The notes: generated by a model not told the origin, from the sequence alone. A stretch of 10,579 nt of DNA from an uncultured Clostridia bacterium (GCA_946405675.1 CAMJIC010000074.1:1-10579); one strand, 5' to 3'; shown: positions 1 to 6,452, numbered from the stretch's first letter. Translations and numbers: made by a program.

Positions 1-326
1 CGGGAGTCGGCAGAAAGAGCGCGAATCTTGTGATGGGCGATGTGTTTGGCAAGCCAGCGATCGTCACAGATACCCACTGTATCCGCCTGACGAACCGGAT
101 CGGTCTCGTTGGCAATGAAAAAGATGTTTCTCTTCCGGAGAAGGATCCGAAGAAGGTTGAGATGCAGCTTTGGAAATTGATCCCGGCAGAAGAAGGAAAT
201 GCATTTTGCCATCGCCTGGTACTGCATGGAAGACAGATCTGTACGGCAAGGACAGCCCCCTATTGCGACCGATGCTGCCTGAATGATCTTTGCAGGTCAG
301 CATTTTCTTTTCACCGGTCAATGTAA
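1..326 (+). CDS. nth: Endonuclease III (DNA glycosylase/AP lyase), 3' part only
   Basis: This is a base-excision repair enzyme that removes oxidised pyrimidines and cleaves the abasic site. The frame is open from the window edge (first full codon at 3), so the true start lies upstream and only the last 107 residues are visible. The visible part opens with the helix-hairpin-helix GVGRKSANLV, whose Lys (codon 15-17) matches the catalytic Lys of E. coli Nth. The catalytic Asp is in TDTH (codon 69-71), 18 residues later, the same distance as K120-D138 in E. coli. The C-terminus carries four Fe-S cysteines (240-293) in CTARTAPYCDRCCLNDLC. The spacing is C-x7-C-x2-C-x5-C, one residue longer in the first gap than the textbook C-x6-C-x2-C-x5-C. 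A GTG at 30 could be mistaken for a start, but it would cut off the catalytic Lys. The stop is TAA at 324-326. Family identity is very secure. Confidence 0.94.
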   Translation, partial: GVGRKSANLVMGDVFGKPAIVTDTHCIRLTNRIGLVGNEKDVSLPEKDPKKVEMQLWKLIPAEEGNAFCHRLVLHGRQICTARTAPYCDRCCLNDLCRSAFSFHRSM

Positions 327-451
327 CTGATTCGACAGCGCAGATGATCTTCAAGTGATACTGTAATGTAACTGTGCAGAACCTGTTCTGAAACTGCTCT
401 GAACAGTTAGACTGAAATACTGAAAAAGAAAAAGAGGAATAAGGAATTACG
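327..451 (+). other. Spacer between nth and larC with larC ribosome site
   Basis: This is a 125-base non-coding stretch. It contains an inverted pair CTGTTC (383-388)/GAACAG (401-406) with no T-run after it, so it is not a convincing terminator. The CTGTTC/GAACAG words recur at 2099, 2324 and 3738, which suggests debris of the local repeat family. A TGTAAT at 362-367 could be a -10 box, but no good -35 sits 17 bases upstream, so I do not call a promoter. The larC ribosome site AAGGAA (441-446) lies 5 bases before the ATG. Confidence 0.5.
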
Positions 452-1996
452 ATGGATAAAAAAACACTGGTATTGAATACATCATCAGGTATCAGCGGAG
501 ATATGACGGTTGCGGCATTGCTTGACCTTGGCGCAGACCAGGAAGTACTTCAGGAAGCCATTGAAAGCCTTCATCTGGAGGGGGCGCAGATCAGGATCAG
601 CAGAGTGAAAAAGTCTGCCCTGGATGCCTGTGATTTTGATGTGATACTTGATGAAGAGCATGAAAATCATGATCACGACATGGCCTATCTTCATCCGGAC
701 AGGTATTCCCAAGGCATGAGCAGTGCGGATCATGACCATAACCATGAGGAACATGGACATGCCGATGATCATGAGGATCACGATCATGATCACGGCAGGC
801 ATGGTCACGGACATGATCATGCGCATGGCTGCCATGCCCATGATCACGCGCATAGCCATGATCACGAACATGACTATGACCACAGCCATCATGACCATGA
901 CTACGACCACGACCACAGCCATCATGACCATGATCACGATCACCATAACCATGAACATCATCACCATCATCATCACGGCCGCAATCTTGCTGATATTGAG
1001 GCGATTCTCCGGTCAGGCAATCTGACGGAGCATGCCCTTTCTCTGGCACTGAAGATCTTTGGGGTCGTCGCGGCGGCAGAGAGCAAGGTTCATGGGGAGC
1101 CGGTTGAAAAAGTCCATTTCCATGAGGTTGGCGCGATCGATTCGATCATTGATATCGCCGCCGCTGCGGTCTGCATCGACAATCTGGGCATTACGGATGT
1201 GATCGTGACAGACCTTTGTGAGGGCACCGGAACAGTGATGTGCCAACATGGCCTGCTTCCGGTTCCGGTTCCCGCAACATCCGAGATTTTGCGGATGAGC
1301 GGTATAACCTTCGGGATCCTGAGCCAGGTCAAAGGGGAACTGATCACCCCGACAGGCGCGGCGATCCTGGCTGCTCTGGATGCAGGATCAGCTTTGCCTG
1401 ACCGTTTCCGTATCCTCCAGACAGGACTGGGCGCGGGAAAGAGAGACTATGCAACCGCCGGAGTCCTGAGGGCAATGCTGATCCTGCCGGAGCACCGGAA
1501 AGAAGACAATAAAGGCGCGTGCGAAGGACAAGCCTGCGCATCTGCTGAAGCAAGTGACACGGTCATCAAGCTTGAGACCAACATTGATGACAGCACGGGG
1601 GAGGCGCTTGGAGCGGTCCTGGAGCTTCTCATGGAAGCGGGTGCAAAAGACGCATATTATGTTCCGGCATATATGAAAAAACATCGTCCCGCCTACGTGT
1701 TGAATGTGATCTGCGGACAGAAAGACAAAGACAGGCTGGAAGAGATCATTTTCCGGAATACCACCACCATCGGAATCCGCGAGATCGTCTGCGCACGCAA
1801 AGTCCTGGAGCGTAGAGTTGTCCGGATGGAAACCCCGTGGGGGAAGGCTGATGTGAAGGTATGCCGGATCAAAGATGACCAGGTCGTCTATCCGGAGGCA
1901 GACAGCGTGATGCTGCTTGGACGGGCCAAAGGGATCGGATATTCTGAGATGTATCATCTGATCAAGACGTTCGCTCAGAATGAAATTGATTTGTAA
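452..1996 (+). CDS. larC: LarC, nickel-pincer cofactor biosynthesis protein (CTP-dependent nickel insertase)
   Basis: LarC inserts nickel into the pyridinium-dithiocarboxylate precursor made by LarB and LarE, giving the nickel-pincer cofactor of lactate racemase (LarA) and related racemases/epimerases. It is 514 residues long, and the ATG at 452 has AAGGAA 5 bases upstream. Family landmarks are SSGISGDM (11-18), HFHEVGAIDSIIDI (222-235), ITPTGAAIL (298-306), a short variable linker (about 346-370), then the LarC2-type domain with ETNIDDSTGE (375-384) and GAKDAYYVPAYMKKHRP (397-413). In Lactobacillus plantarum larC is split into larC1/larC2 and joined by programmed frameshifting; here the two halves are read in one frame. 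Residues 70-175 form a His/Asp insert with 45 histidines in 106 residues, presumably a nickel-binding or storage segment (inference). No larA, larB or larE is in the window, so they must be elsewhere. Identity is very secure; the cellular substrate of the cofactor is unknown here. Confidence 0.96.
   Translation: MDKKTLVLNTSSGISGDMTVAALLDLGADQEVLQEAIESLHLEGAQIRISRVKKSALDACDFDVILDEEHENHDHDMAYLHPDRYSQGMSSADHDHNHEEHGHADDHEDHDHDHGRHGHGHDHAHGCHAHDHAHSHDHEHDYDHSHHDHDYDHDHSHHDHDHDHHNHEHHHHHHHGRNLADIEAILRSGNLTEHALSLALKIFGVVAAAESKVHGEPVEKVHFHEVGAIDSIIDIAAAAVCIDNLGITDVIVTDLCEGTGTVMCQHGLLPVPVPATSEILRMSGITFGILSQVKGELITPTGAAILAALDAGSALPDRFRILQTGLGAGKRDYATAGVLRAMLILPEHRKEDNKGACEGQACASAEASDTVIKLETNIDDSTGEALGAVLELLMEAGAKDAYYVPAYMKKHRPAYVLNVICGQKDKDRLEEIIFRNTTTIGIREIVCARKVLERRVVRMETPWGKADVKVCRIKDDQVVYPEADSVMLLGRAKGIGYSEMYHLIKTFAQNEIDL
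659..976 (+). repeat. His-codon low-complexity tract inside larC
   Basis: An in-frame run dominated by CAT/CAC (His) and GAT/GAC (Asp) codons encodes LarC residues 70-175. Short units such as GATCATGATCAC and CACAGCCATCATGACCATGA recur many times with small variations. It ends in a run of seven consecutive histidine codons (residues 169-175). Such tracts expand and contract easily by slippage, so length differences between strains are to be expected. The long open frames on the other strand and in the other + frame here (Met/Ile/Val-rich or Arg/Gly-rich) are artefacts of this composition. Confidence 0.9.
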
Positions 1997-2012
1997 CCGT
2001 TCAGGAAGCTGC

Positions 2013-2055
2013 AGGTCACACCCACAGGACGGCCCAATAGCGGGGCGTGATCTGT
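2013..2055. repeat. Degenerate inverted repeat after larC
   Basis: The arms AGGTCACACCC (2013-2023) and GGGGCGTGATCT (2042-2053) form an imperfect hairpin about 17 bases after the larC stop. The words resemble the AAGTCACACC core of the neighbouring repeat family, so this is probably a decayed copy. There is no T-run after it, so intrinsic termination here is not supported. Confidence 0.4.
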
Positions 2056-2059
2056 AATT

Positions 2060-2316
2060 TCCGGACGTGACAAGTCACACTCCTGCCGGCGTTAGGAGCT
2101 GTTCAGAAATAACTTGTACATATGACGCAGGACAAACGTTCATATGCAAGGAGGAAAACGCAGCCGTAGCGGGCTACGGCGAGGCTTTCCAACGCAGCAG
2201 ATGAGCGTTTGGACAAGTCAGATGTACAAGTTATTCTGTAACAGATCCTTACTGTTCACTGCCCAGCCGGGCAGTGGACAATTACGCTGGCGGAGGTGTG
2301 ACTTGTTACGTCCGGA
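2060..2316. repeat. Large nested inverted-repeat element (MITE-like or structured RNA)
   Basis: A 257-base imperfect palindrome. The outer arms 2060-2094 and 2282-2316 match at 29 of 35 positions when one is reverse-complemented (both begin TCCGGACGT). A second pair, about 2091-2121 and 2222-2250, includes a perfect 14-bp match, AATAACTTGTACAT (2108-2121) against ATGTACAAGTTATT (2222-2235). Further in, 2132-2143 pairs with 2201-2212 (10 of 12) and 2153-2159 with 2184-2190. The apex is GCCGTAG-CGGG-CTACGGC (2163-2180). The right side carries an extra hairpin, CACTGCCC-AGCC-GGGCAGTG (2257-2276). There is no believable ORF: a 60-codon frame (2144-2326) only reads through the arms. Parts of the outer arm recur at 2932-2984 and 10524-10579. 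It could be a non-autonomous mobile element, a REP-type repeat or a transcribed structured RNA; the sequence alone does not decide. Confidence 0.75.
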
Positions 2317-2348
2317 CAGGTTCTGAACAGTAACATGAATTCTGCACA

Positions 2349-2377
2349 TTGACACTTCAGGTCCTTTTCGATAAAAT
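2349..2377 (+). promoter_or_regulatory. Sigma-A type promoter for the OhrR-like regulator
   Basis: A perfect -35 TTGACA (2349-2354), a 17-base spacer and a -10 TAAAAT (2372-2377, five of six consensus bases) lie about 60 bases before the regulator's ATG. Initiation would fall near 2384. This is the best-looking promoter in the window. Confidence 0.8.
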
Positions 2378-2385
2378 AAAACAAA

Positions 2386-2397
2386 ATTGCACACAAT
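2386..2397. promoter_or_regulatory. Possible operator overlapping the transcription start
   Basis: The small palindrome ATTG-CACA-CAAT lies within AT-rich sequence just downstream of the -10 box. OhrR proteins typically bind AT-rich palindromes rich in CAATT/AATTG near their own or the ohr promoter. The position would suit autorepression, but the match to a known OhrR box is only partial, so this is a tentative inference. Confidence 0.3.
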
Positions 2398-2435
2398 GAA
2401 ATTTACAGCGTTCTTTCGAAAGGATCAATATTGGG

Positions 2436-2870
2436 ATGGAGGACAAGTACCCGGGACTCAAGCTTGGAAATCAGCTTTGCTTTCCACTGTATGCCTGTTC
2501 CCGAGAGATTGTAAAAAAATATAAGCCGTTTCTGGATGAACTGGATCTGACCTATACGCAATATATCACGATGATGGTTCTGTGGGAAAAGGAGCAGATC
2601 AACGTCAAGGAGCTTGGCGAGTGCCTGTACCTCGACTCCGGGACCCTGACGCCGCTTTTGAAGAAGCTGGAGACAAAGGGCTGGGTGACAAGACGCAGGG
2701 CCAGAGAGGATGAACGGGTCCTGATCGTGTCCTTGACAGAGGAAGGACGAAAGCTGCGTGACAGGGCAGCAGTGGTTCCCGAGAAGATGAGCTGCTGCGT
2801 GAAGCTGTCTCCGGAAGAAGCCAGGACACTGTATACACTTTTGTATAAGATGCTTGGTGAGTGCTGCTGA
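2436..2870 (+). CDS. ohrR: OhrR-family MarR repressor, organic peroxide sensor
   Basis: A 144-residue winged-helix regulator. The N-terminus (NQLCFPLYACSREI) is close to Bacillus OhrR. The sensing cysteine falls exactly at residue 15, and the tyrosines known to contact it in B. subtilis OhrR are kept at 19, 29 and 40. The recognition-helix region is LDSGTLTPLLKKLE (66-79), followed by the basic wing RRRAREDER (86-94). On oxidation of Cys15 such proteins leave DNA and derepress peroxide-detoxifying genes. There are six further cysteines (21, 63, 120, 121, 143, 144), more than needed for a one-Cys sensor, so an intramolecular disulfide mechanism is possible. AAAGGA (2419-2424) is 11 bases before the ATG, a somewhat long spacing. 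No ohr peroxiredoxin gene is next to it in this window, which is unusual for this family. Family assignment is secure; the regulated genes are unknown. Confidence 0.92.
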   Translation: MEDKYPGLKLGNQLCFPLYACSREIVKKYKPFLDELDLTYTQYITMMVLWEKEQINVKELGECLYLDSGTLTPLLKKLETKGWVTRRRAREDERVLIVSLTEEGRKLRDRAAVVPEKMSCCVKLSPEEARTLYTLLYKMLGECC

Positions 2871-2931
2871 GGCTCTCTTACTGTCCCTTGTTCTCCGACG
2901 CAAGCCATGGGCAAGAACTGTAGCGCGGCTT

Positions 2932-2984
2932 GTTACAAATCACAGTCACAGGCCGGCCCGCTGGCGGGGGGTGTGACTTGTAAC
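2932..2984. repeat. Inverted repeat, copy of the dispersed spacer repeat
   Basis: GTTACAAATCACA (2932-2944) pairs with TGTGACTTGTAAC (2972-2984) at 12 of 13 positions, with a GC-rich centre. On the minus strand the right half reads GTTACAAGTCACACC and continues to CCGCCAGCG, the same core as at 2282-2310 and 10526-10550. It starts 62 bases after the regulator's stop and lacks a T-run, so it does not look like a standard terminator. Confidence 0.7.
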
Positions 2985-3023
2985 CGCAGCTTTCATTCAT
3001 TGTATTCTTTTTTCAGAAGCATA

Positions 3024-3052
3024 TTGTATTCTTCCGTTTCCCGTGCTATGAT
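3024..3052 (+). promoter_or_regulatory. Promoter for the small membrane protein gene
   Basis: TTGTAT (3024-3029), exactly 17 bases, then TATGAT (3047-3052, five of six). A transcript starting near 3059 would have a leader of about 48 bases before the chosen ATG at 3107. It lies downstream of the 2932-2984 repeat, so the membrane protein gene is probably transcribed independently of the regulator. Confidence 0.65.
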
Positions 3053-3106
3053 TTGGGTGTAAACAGTTGTTTATACATGATATACGTGGGGATTCGGAGG
3101 TGCTGT

Positions 3107-3472
3107 ATGATGAAGAATATCAAACTCTGGGCTGGAATCCTGGGAGTTGTGTTTGCGGTGTATCTTCTCCTGATTTCATGCTATGAAGCTGCATGGAACG
3201 TACTCACTATGAGCGGGCATTTCAATGGCATTGCCGGAATCGTGATTGCAGTGCTGCTGCTTGCGGGAAGCATTGTGCGGATCGGGATGCGCGGCGCAGA
3301 GGATGATTCCGGATCGATCATATCCCTTGTCCTGTTCTCCGTGGCTGCCGCAATCGCATTTGCCACAACAGGAATCTACCATTACATGCAGAACTGGGCG
3401 ATCATCTGCCTCGTGATGGGGATCGTATCCGTTCTGATGATCATGTGGAAGAATTCCAGTATGAAGCAGTGA
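3107..3472 (+). CDS. Small four-helix membrane protein of unknown function
   Basis: 121 residues beginning MMKNIKLWAGILG. I chose the ATG at 3107 because GGAGG (3096-3100) sits 6 bases upstream. A longer frame opening with TTG at 3053 begins within or just beside the promoter and lacks a ribosome site. Four hydrophobic stretches are visible, at about residues 8-26, 40-60, 70-90 and 96-113, with a short charged loop (RGAEDDSG, 62-69) between helices 2 and 3. There is no signal peptide cleavage site, catalytic motif or metal-binding motif that I can recognise. It is followed about 100 bases later by an intrinsic terminator, so it looks monocistronic. I do not recognise a family. Coding status is supported by the ribosome site, promoter and consistent hydrophobic pattern. 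Confidence 0.75.
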   Translation: MMKNIKLWAGILGVVFAVYLLLISCYEAAWNVLTMSGHFNGIAGIVIAVLLLAGSIVRIGMRGAEDDSGSIISLVLFSVAAAIAFATTGIYHYMQNWAIICLVMGIVSVLMIMWKNSSMKQ

Positions 3473-3546
3473 GTCTGAGGTTGGGCAGTCATGAAGACAG
3501 GTGAGGAGACAGGTCTGAGGCTGTGCCGTCAGGAAGACGGTTGAAG
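3473..3546 (+). repeat. Imperfect 40-base tandem duplication
   Basis: The segment starting GTCTGAGG at 3473 is repeated from 3513. Over 35 aligned bases (3472-3506 against 3512-3546) 27 agree, and both copies share GTCTGAGG and GAAGAC. It lies between the stop of the membrane protein gene and its terminator. No function is evident. Confidence 0.55.
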
Positions 3547-3573
3547 CAGGGTACTGGTACAGAGATCACATCT

Positions 3574-3603
3574 GCGGCTGCAAGTTTGTGCAGCCGCTTT
3601 TTT
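3574..3603 (+). terminator. Rho-independent terminator
   Basis: The stem GCGGCTGCA/TGCAGCCGC (3574-3582 with 3589-3597, perfect 9 bp), a six-base loop and six Ts (3598-3603). It ends the transcript of the small membrane protein gene and separates it from the c-di-GMP gene. Confidence 0.9.
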
Positions 3604-3648
3604 CTGTCAGAAATTGATGTGAAGGATCCTAATAACGGTTCAGTTACA

Positions 3649-3673
3649 GCCCGAAGCGCTTGCCGCTGAGGGC
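3649..3673 (+). other. Hairpin with tandem GA mismatches upstream of the c-di-GMP gene
   Basis: The stem GCCC/GGGC (3649-3652 with 3670-3673), then opposed GA/GA (3653-3654 with 3668-3669), then AGCG/CGCT (3655-3658 with 3664-3667), with loop CTTGC. Tandem GA pairs are a common RNA tertiary-structure element. It would be transcribed only if the gene's promoter lies in 3604-3648, where I see no clear one. Confidence 0.35.
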
Positions 3674-3695
3674 GTATGAAAGTGAAAAACAAGTG

Positions 3696-3733
3696 GCATC
3701 GGGCGATTCTGGATGCGGAGCATTGCCCGATGC
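3696..3733 (+). other. Hairpin in the probable leader of the c-di-GMP gene
   Basis: GCATCGGGCGAT (3696-3707) pairs with ATTGCCCGATGC (3722-3733) over 12 positions with one G-T pair and a 14-base loop. It ends 49 bases before the ATG at 3783. No T-run follows, so it is not an intrinsic terminator. The flanking word CTGTTCAGACAGG (3738-3750) resembles the edge of the repeat at 2316-2330 read in reverse, so it could also be a relic of a repeat. Confidence 0.5.
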
Positions 3734-3782
3734 GTTGCTGTTCAGACAGGCTCCGGATAGTTATGGATAGAAGAGATAAAGG

Positions 3783-6452
3783 ATGACTGTTGATATGAAA
3801 GCATTGAACCGCGCCTTCGATAAAGCCTTTTCACACAGGGAAGAGGGCGACAGTATAGGGGAACTCCTTGCCTGCATGGGGGAGGAGATGGGGTGTGACC
3901 GCATCAGCATCTTTGAGGAGAATGATACCGGTACATGCGATAACACTTATGAATGGTGCAGGGAGGGCGTCGTACATGAGCAGCTTTTGCTGCAGCATGT
4001 GGCGATCTCGGAATTTGATTCCTGGCATGAGCGGCTGAACAGAAGAAATGAAATCATTGTCATCCGGTCACCGGAGGAGATCAAAGAACATGATCCGGAT
4101 GTCTACCAGGCATTTCTTGCGCAGAAGATTCATTCCGCCATTGTCGCGCTGCTTGCGTTTCACGGAAAGAGTTTCGGGTTCTGCATTCTGGAAAACCCTG
4201 ATGCCAAGGTGCTGGCGGATGAGGAAGTGATCATGCCCGGGATCAGATATATCCTTTCCTCCATGATCTACAGCCGCAACCTGATCAACAGGCTCAGGCG
4301 GCTGGGCTATACTGACTCCCTTACAGGAGTCGGGAACCGCATTTCGCTTATGGAGCACCTGGACAGGATTGACCCTGCCGGATCGTTGGGCATTATGATA
4401 CTGGATGTGATCGGATGGGACGACCGCACAGGAAAGCTGCTTCATCTGGAGAAAGAGCAGACTTTGCTGCGTGCCGGCGATCTCCTGACAGAGCTCTTTG
4501 ACGAGGAGCATGTGTTCCGGACGGCGTCGGGAGCATTTGTCATCCTGGAAGAAGGGATTGAAAATGTCCTTTTTGAAGCAGATCTCAACAGCATACGGGT
4601 TCTGCTCCGGGAACAGAATGTGCTGGCTTGTGTCGCGGGGAAATGGGTCTTCCAGGCGTTGGGCAGTGCGGATGCCATCATTCACTCTCTCCAGCAAAAG
4701 GCGGAGGAGGAGCGCCGCCTTTTGCTGACGCATCGGGAACAGATCGAACACGAGCTGCATGCGGAACCGGATATGGACCAAAAGGCCGAGATCAGTCTGC
4801 CCAGAGGGGATGTGTTCTTCCGGCAGGCAGACCGCTTCCTTGCTTCCTGCCTGGAGGATACCATCCTGTGTATTGTGACAGACATCAATTACTTTAATCT
4901 TTACAACGACATCTTTGGCCGTCAGGCCGGAAATATTTTCCTGGAGAGCATCGCGGGGATCCTGGAAGAAGCGGCCAGGGAGCATCATGGGATCTGCGGA
5001 TATATCGGAGGGGATAATTTCTGCCTGGTGCTCCCGTCGAAACACGCGGATGGCACGCAGGTATCCGACTTCCTCCAGAATCTGTATCATTCCCTGAAGT
5101 TTCCGGATGGATTCTCCCCTGCAATAGGCGCGTATCTGTCAGATGATCGAAGAGAGACGATGATCAGCCTGTACGACCGTGCTCTCAGCGCGCTCTCCGA
5201 AATCAAGGGAGATTACCTGAAGCATTTTCATATTTACAGCGCTGAGATGCACCGCCATCAGAAGGAGGATAAGCTGCTTTTGATGCAGGTGAAAAGGGCT
5301 CTGGCGAAGGGAGAATTCCTGTTTTACGTCCAGCCGCAGGTGCATGAGAGAAGCGGGAAGATCATTGGCGCGGAAGCGCTTGTGCGATGGATGCATGAGG
5401 GCGCATTGATTTCTCCCGGGCGATTTATCCCGGTCCTGGAAAAAACCGGATATGTGTACGCGGTAGATACCTTTGTATGGGAGGCGGTGGCAAAGTGGCT
5501 CAGGGAACTGATTGATCGGGGGATCCGGCCGGTCCCTGTGTCCGTGAATGTCTCAAGGGTTGATTTTTATTTCGTCGATATCCCTGATTTCTTCGCCAGC
5601 CTGATCCGTACCTATGATCTGGAGGCATGGATGATCGGTGTTGAGATCACTGAAAGCGCATTTACCGACAATATGGACATGATCGTTGACGCGGTCCGAA
5701 GACTGCATGAGGCCGGCTTCCAGGTGCTGATGGATGATTTCGGAAGCGGCTCCAGTTCTTTGAGCATGCTGCATACCATGAACCTGGATGTCCTGAAAAC
5801 GGATGTGAAGTTCATGTCTAAGGACAATCAGGACAACCGGGCAATCAGCATCGTAGAATCGGTCATTTCCATGGCTCATCTGATCGGAATGAGTGTGGTG
5901 ACGGAAGGGGTTGAAACAGAGGAACAGAAAGAGAATCTGATCGCGCTGGGGGATAACTATGCGCAAGGATACTATTTCTATAAGCCCATGCCGAAGGAGG
6001 ATTTTGAGGCATTGATCCGTGATCCTGACTGCGTTACGGAGGGATACCATACCGGCAAGACCAGACAGGCGAGCCGCCTGCGTTTCAGGGAAATGATCCG
6101 TGACGGGCTGGTATCCGAGACGCTCTTAAATAATATTCTCCGGGCGGCGGCGATCTACAAGCTTCAGGACGGTAAGGTTTCCATTGTTCAGATCAATGAC
6201 TCCTTCAGCGCTCTGACAGGGATCAGTGCGAATGAGGAATGCATGAATTGCTTTGAGTCGTACCTGGAGGAGGAAGAGCTGAAAAAGCTCCATGTGCTTT
6301 TCAGGAAGGCGGATTCCCATGCGCTTGGCGGCAGTGAAGGAACCATTCTGTTCCGGCGCCCGGATGGAGAGCAGGCTGCGCTTCACATGAGGGTCTTTCT
6401 CCTGTATTTCTACCAGGATCACAGGATCTATCTTTCTACTACAATGGGCTAA
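3783..6452 (+). CDS. Multi-domain c-di-GMP protein: GAF-like, two degenerate GGDEF, intact EAL, PAS-like
   Basis: An 889-residue cytoplasmic protein without membrane segments. In order: a GAF-like sensory region (about 1-165); a first GGDEF-type domain starting GYTDSLTGVGNR (175-186), whose signature is replaced by TASGA (247-251); a second GGDEF-type domain (about 350-485) with GGDNF (409-413), where the acidic catalytic residue is Asn; an EAL domain (about 500-745); and a C-terminal PAS-like domain (about 780-889). The EAL domain keeps its metal and catalytic residues: E531 (EAL), N589 (SVNVS), E621/E624 (EITE), D651-D652 (DDFG), K672, E709 (TEGVE) and Q728. It should therefore hydrolyse c-di-GMP, with the GGDEF domains acting as GTP-sensing or structural parts (inference). 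Starts at 3783 and 3795 are both possible. AAAGGA (3778-3783) is 11 bases before the second and abuts the first. The gene is preceded by a terminator and hairpins and seems to stand alone. Confidence 0.94.
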   Translation: MTVDMKALNRAFDKAFSHREEGDSIGELLACMGEEMGCDRISIFEENDTGTCDNTYEWCREGVVHEQLLLQHVAISEFDSWHERLNRRNEIIVIRSPEEIKEHDPDVYQAFLAQKIHSAIVALLAFHGKSFGFCILENPDAKVLADEEVIMPGIRYILSSMIYSRNLINRLRRLGYTDSLTGVGNRISLMEHLDRIDPAGSLGIMILDVIGWDDRTGKLLHLEKEQTLLRAGDLLTELFDEEHVFRTASGAFVILEEGIENVLFEADLNSIRVLLREQNVLACVAGKWVFQALGSADAIIHSLQQKAEEERRLLLTHREQIEHELHAEPDMDQKAEISLPRGDVFFRQADRFLASCLEDTILCIVTDINYFNLYNDIFGRQAGNIFLESIAGILEEAAREHHGICGYIGGDNFCLVLPSKHADGTQVSDFLQNLYHSLKFPDGFSPAIGAYLSDDRRETMISLYDRALSALSEIKGDYLKHFHIYSAEMHRHQKEDKLLLMQVKRALAKGEFLFYVQPQVHERSGKIIGAEALVRWMHEGALISPGRFIPVLEKTGYVYAVDTFVWEAVAKWLRELIDRGIRPVPVSVNVSRVDFYFVDIPDFFASLIRTYDLEAWMIGVEITESAFTDNMDMIVDAVRRLHEAGFQVLMDDFGSGSSSLSMLHTMNLDVLKTDVKFMSKDNQDNRAISIVESVISMAHLIGMSVVTEGVETEEQKENLIALGDNYAQGYYFYKPMPKEDFEALIRDPDCVTEGYHTGKTRQASRLRFREMIRDGLVSETLLNNILRAAAIYKLQDGKVSIVQINDSFSALTGISANEECMNCFESYLEEEELKKLHVLFRKADSHALGGSEGTILFRRPDGEQAALHMRVFLLYFYQDHRIYLSTTMG

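Noticed and set aside
485..1049. Minus-strand frames over the His-rich part of larC (Met/Val-rich or His/Asp/Gly-rich)
   Set aside because: They are composition artefacts of the CAT/GAT repeat; larC on the + strand explains the region fully.
2060..2316. CRISPR array or attachment site
   Set aside because: Repeats are inverted and nested, not regularly spaced direct repeats, and there is no integrase or cas gene nearby.
2144..2326. 60-codon + frame in the larC-ohrR spacer
   Set aside because: It runs straight through the arms of the inverted repeat, and its peptide is Arg/Gly/Ser-rich without a recognisable pattern.
3053..3106. TTG-initiated 18-residue extension of the small membrane protein
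   Set aside because: It begins immediately after the -10 box, lacks a ribosome site, and the ATG at 3107 has GGAGG at ideal spacing.
3604..3782. c-di-GMP riboswitch upstream of the GGDEF-EAL gene
   Set aside because: The conserved sequence blocks and paired-stem layout of the known c-di-GMP riboswitch classes are not present; only generic hairpins are seen.
4068..5090. 340-codon minus-strand frame inside the c-di-GMP gene
   Set aside because: The opposite strand encodes recognisable GGDEF-type domains; no family features are visible in the minus frame.
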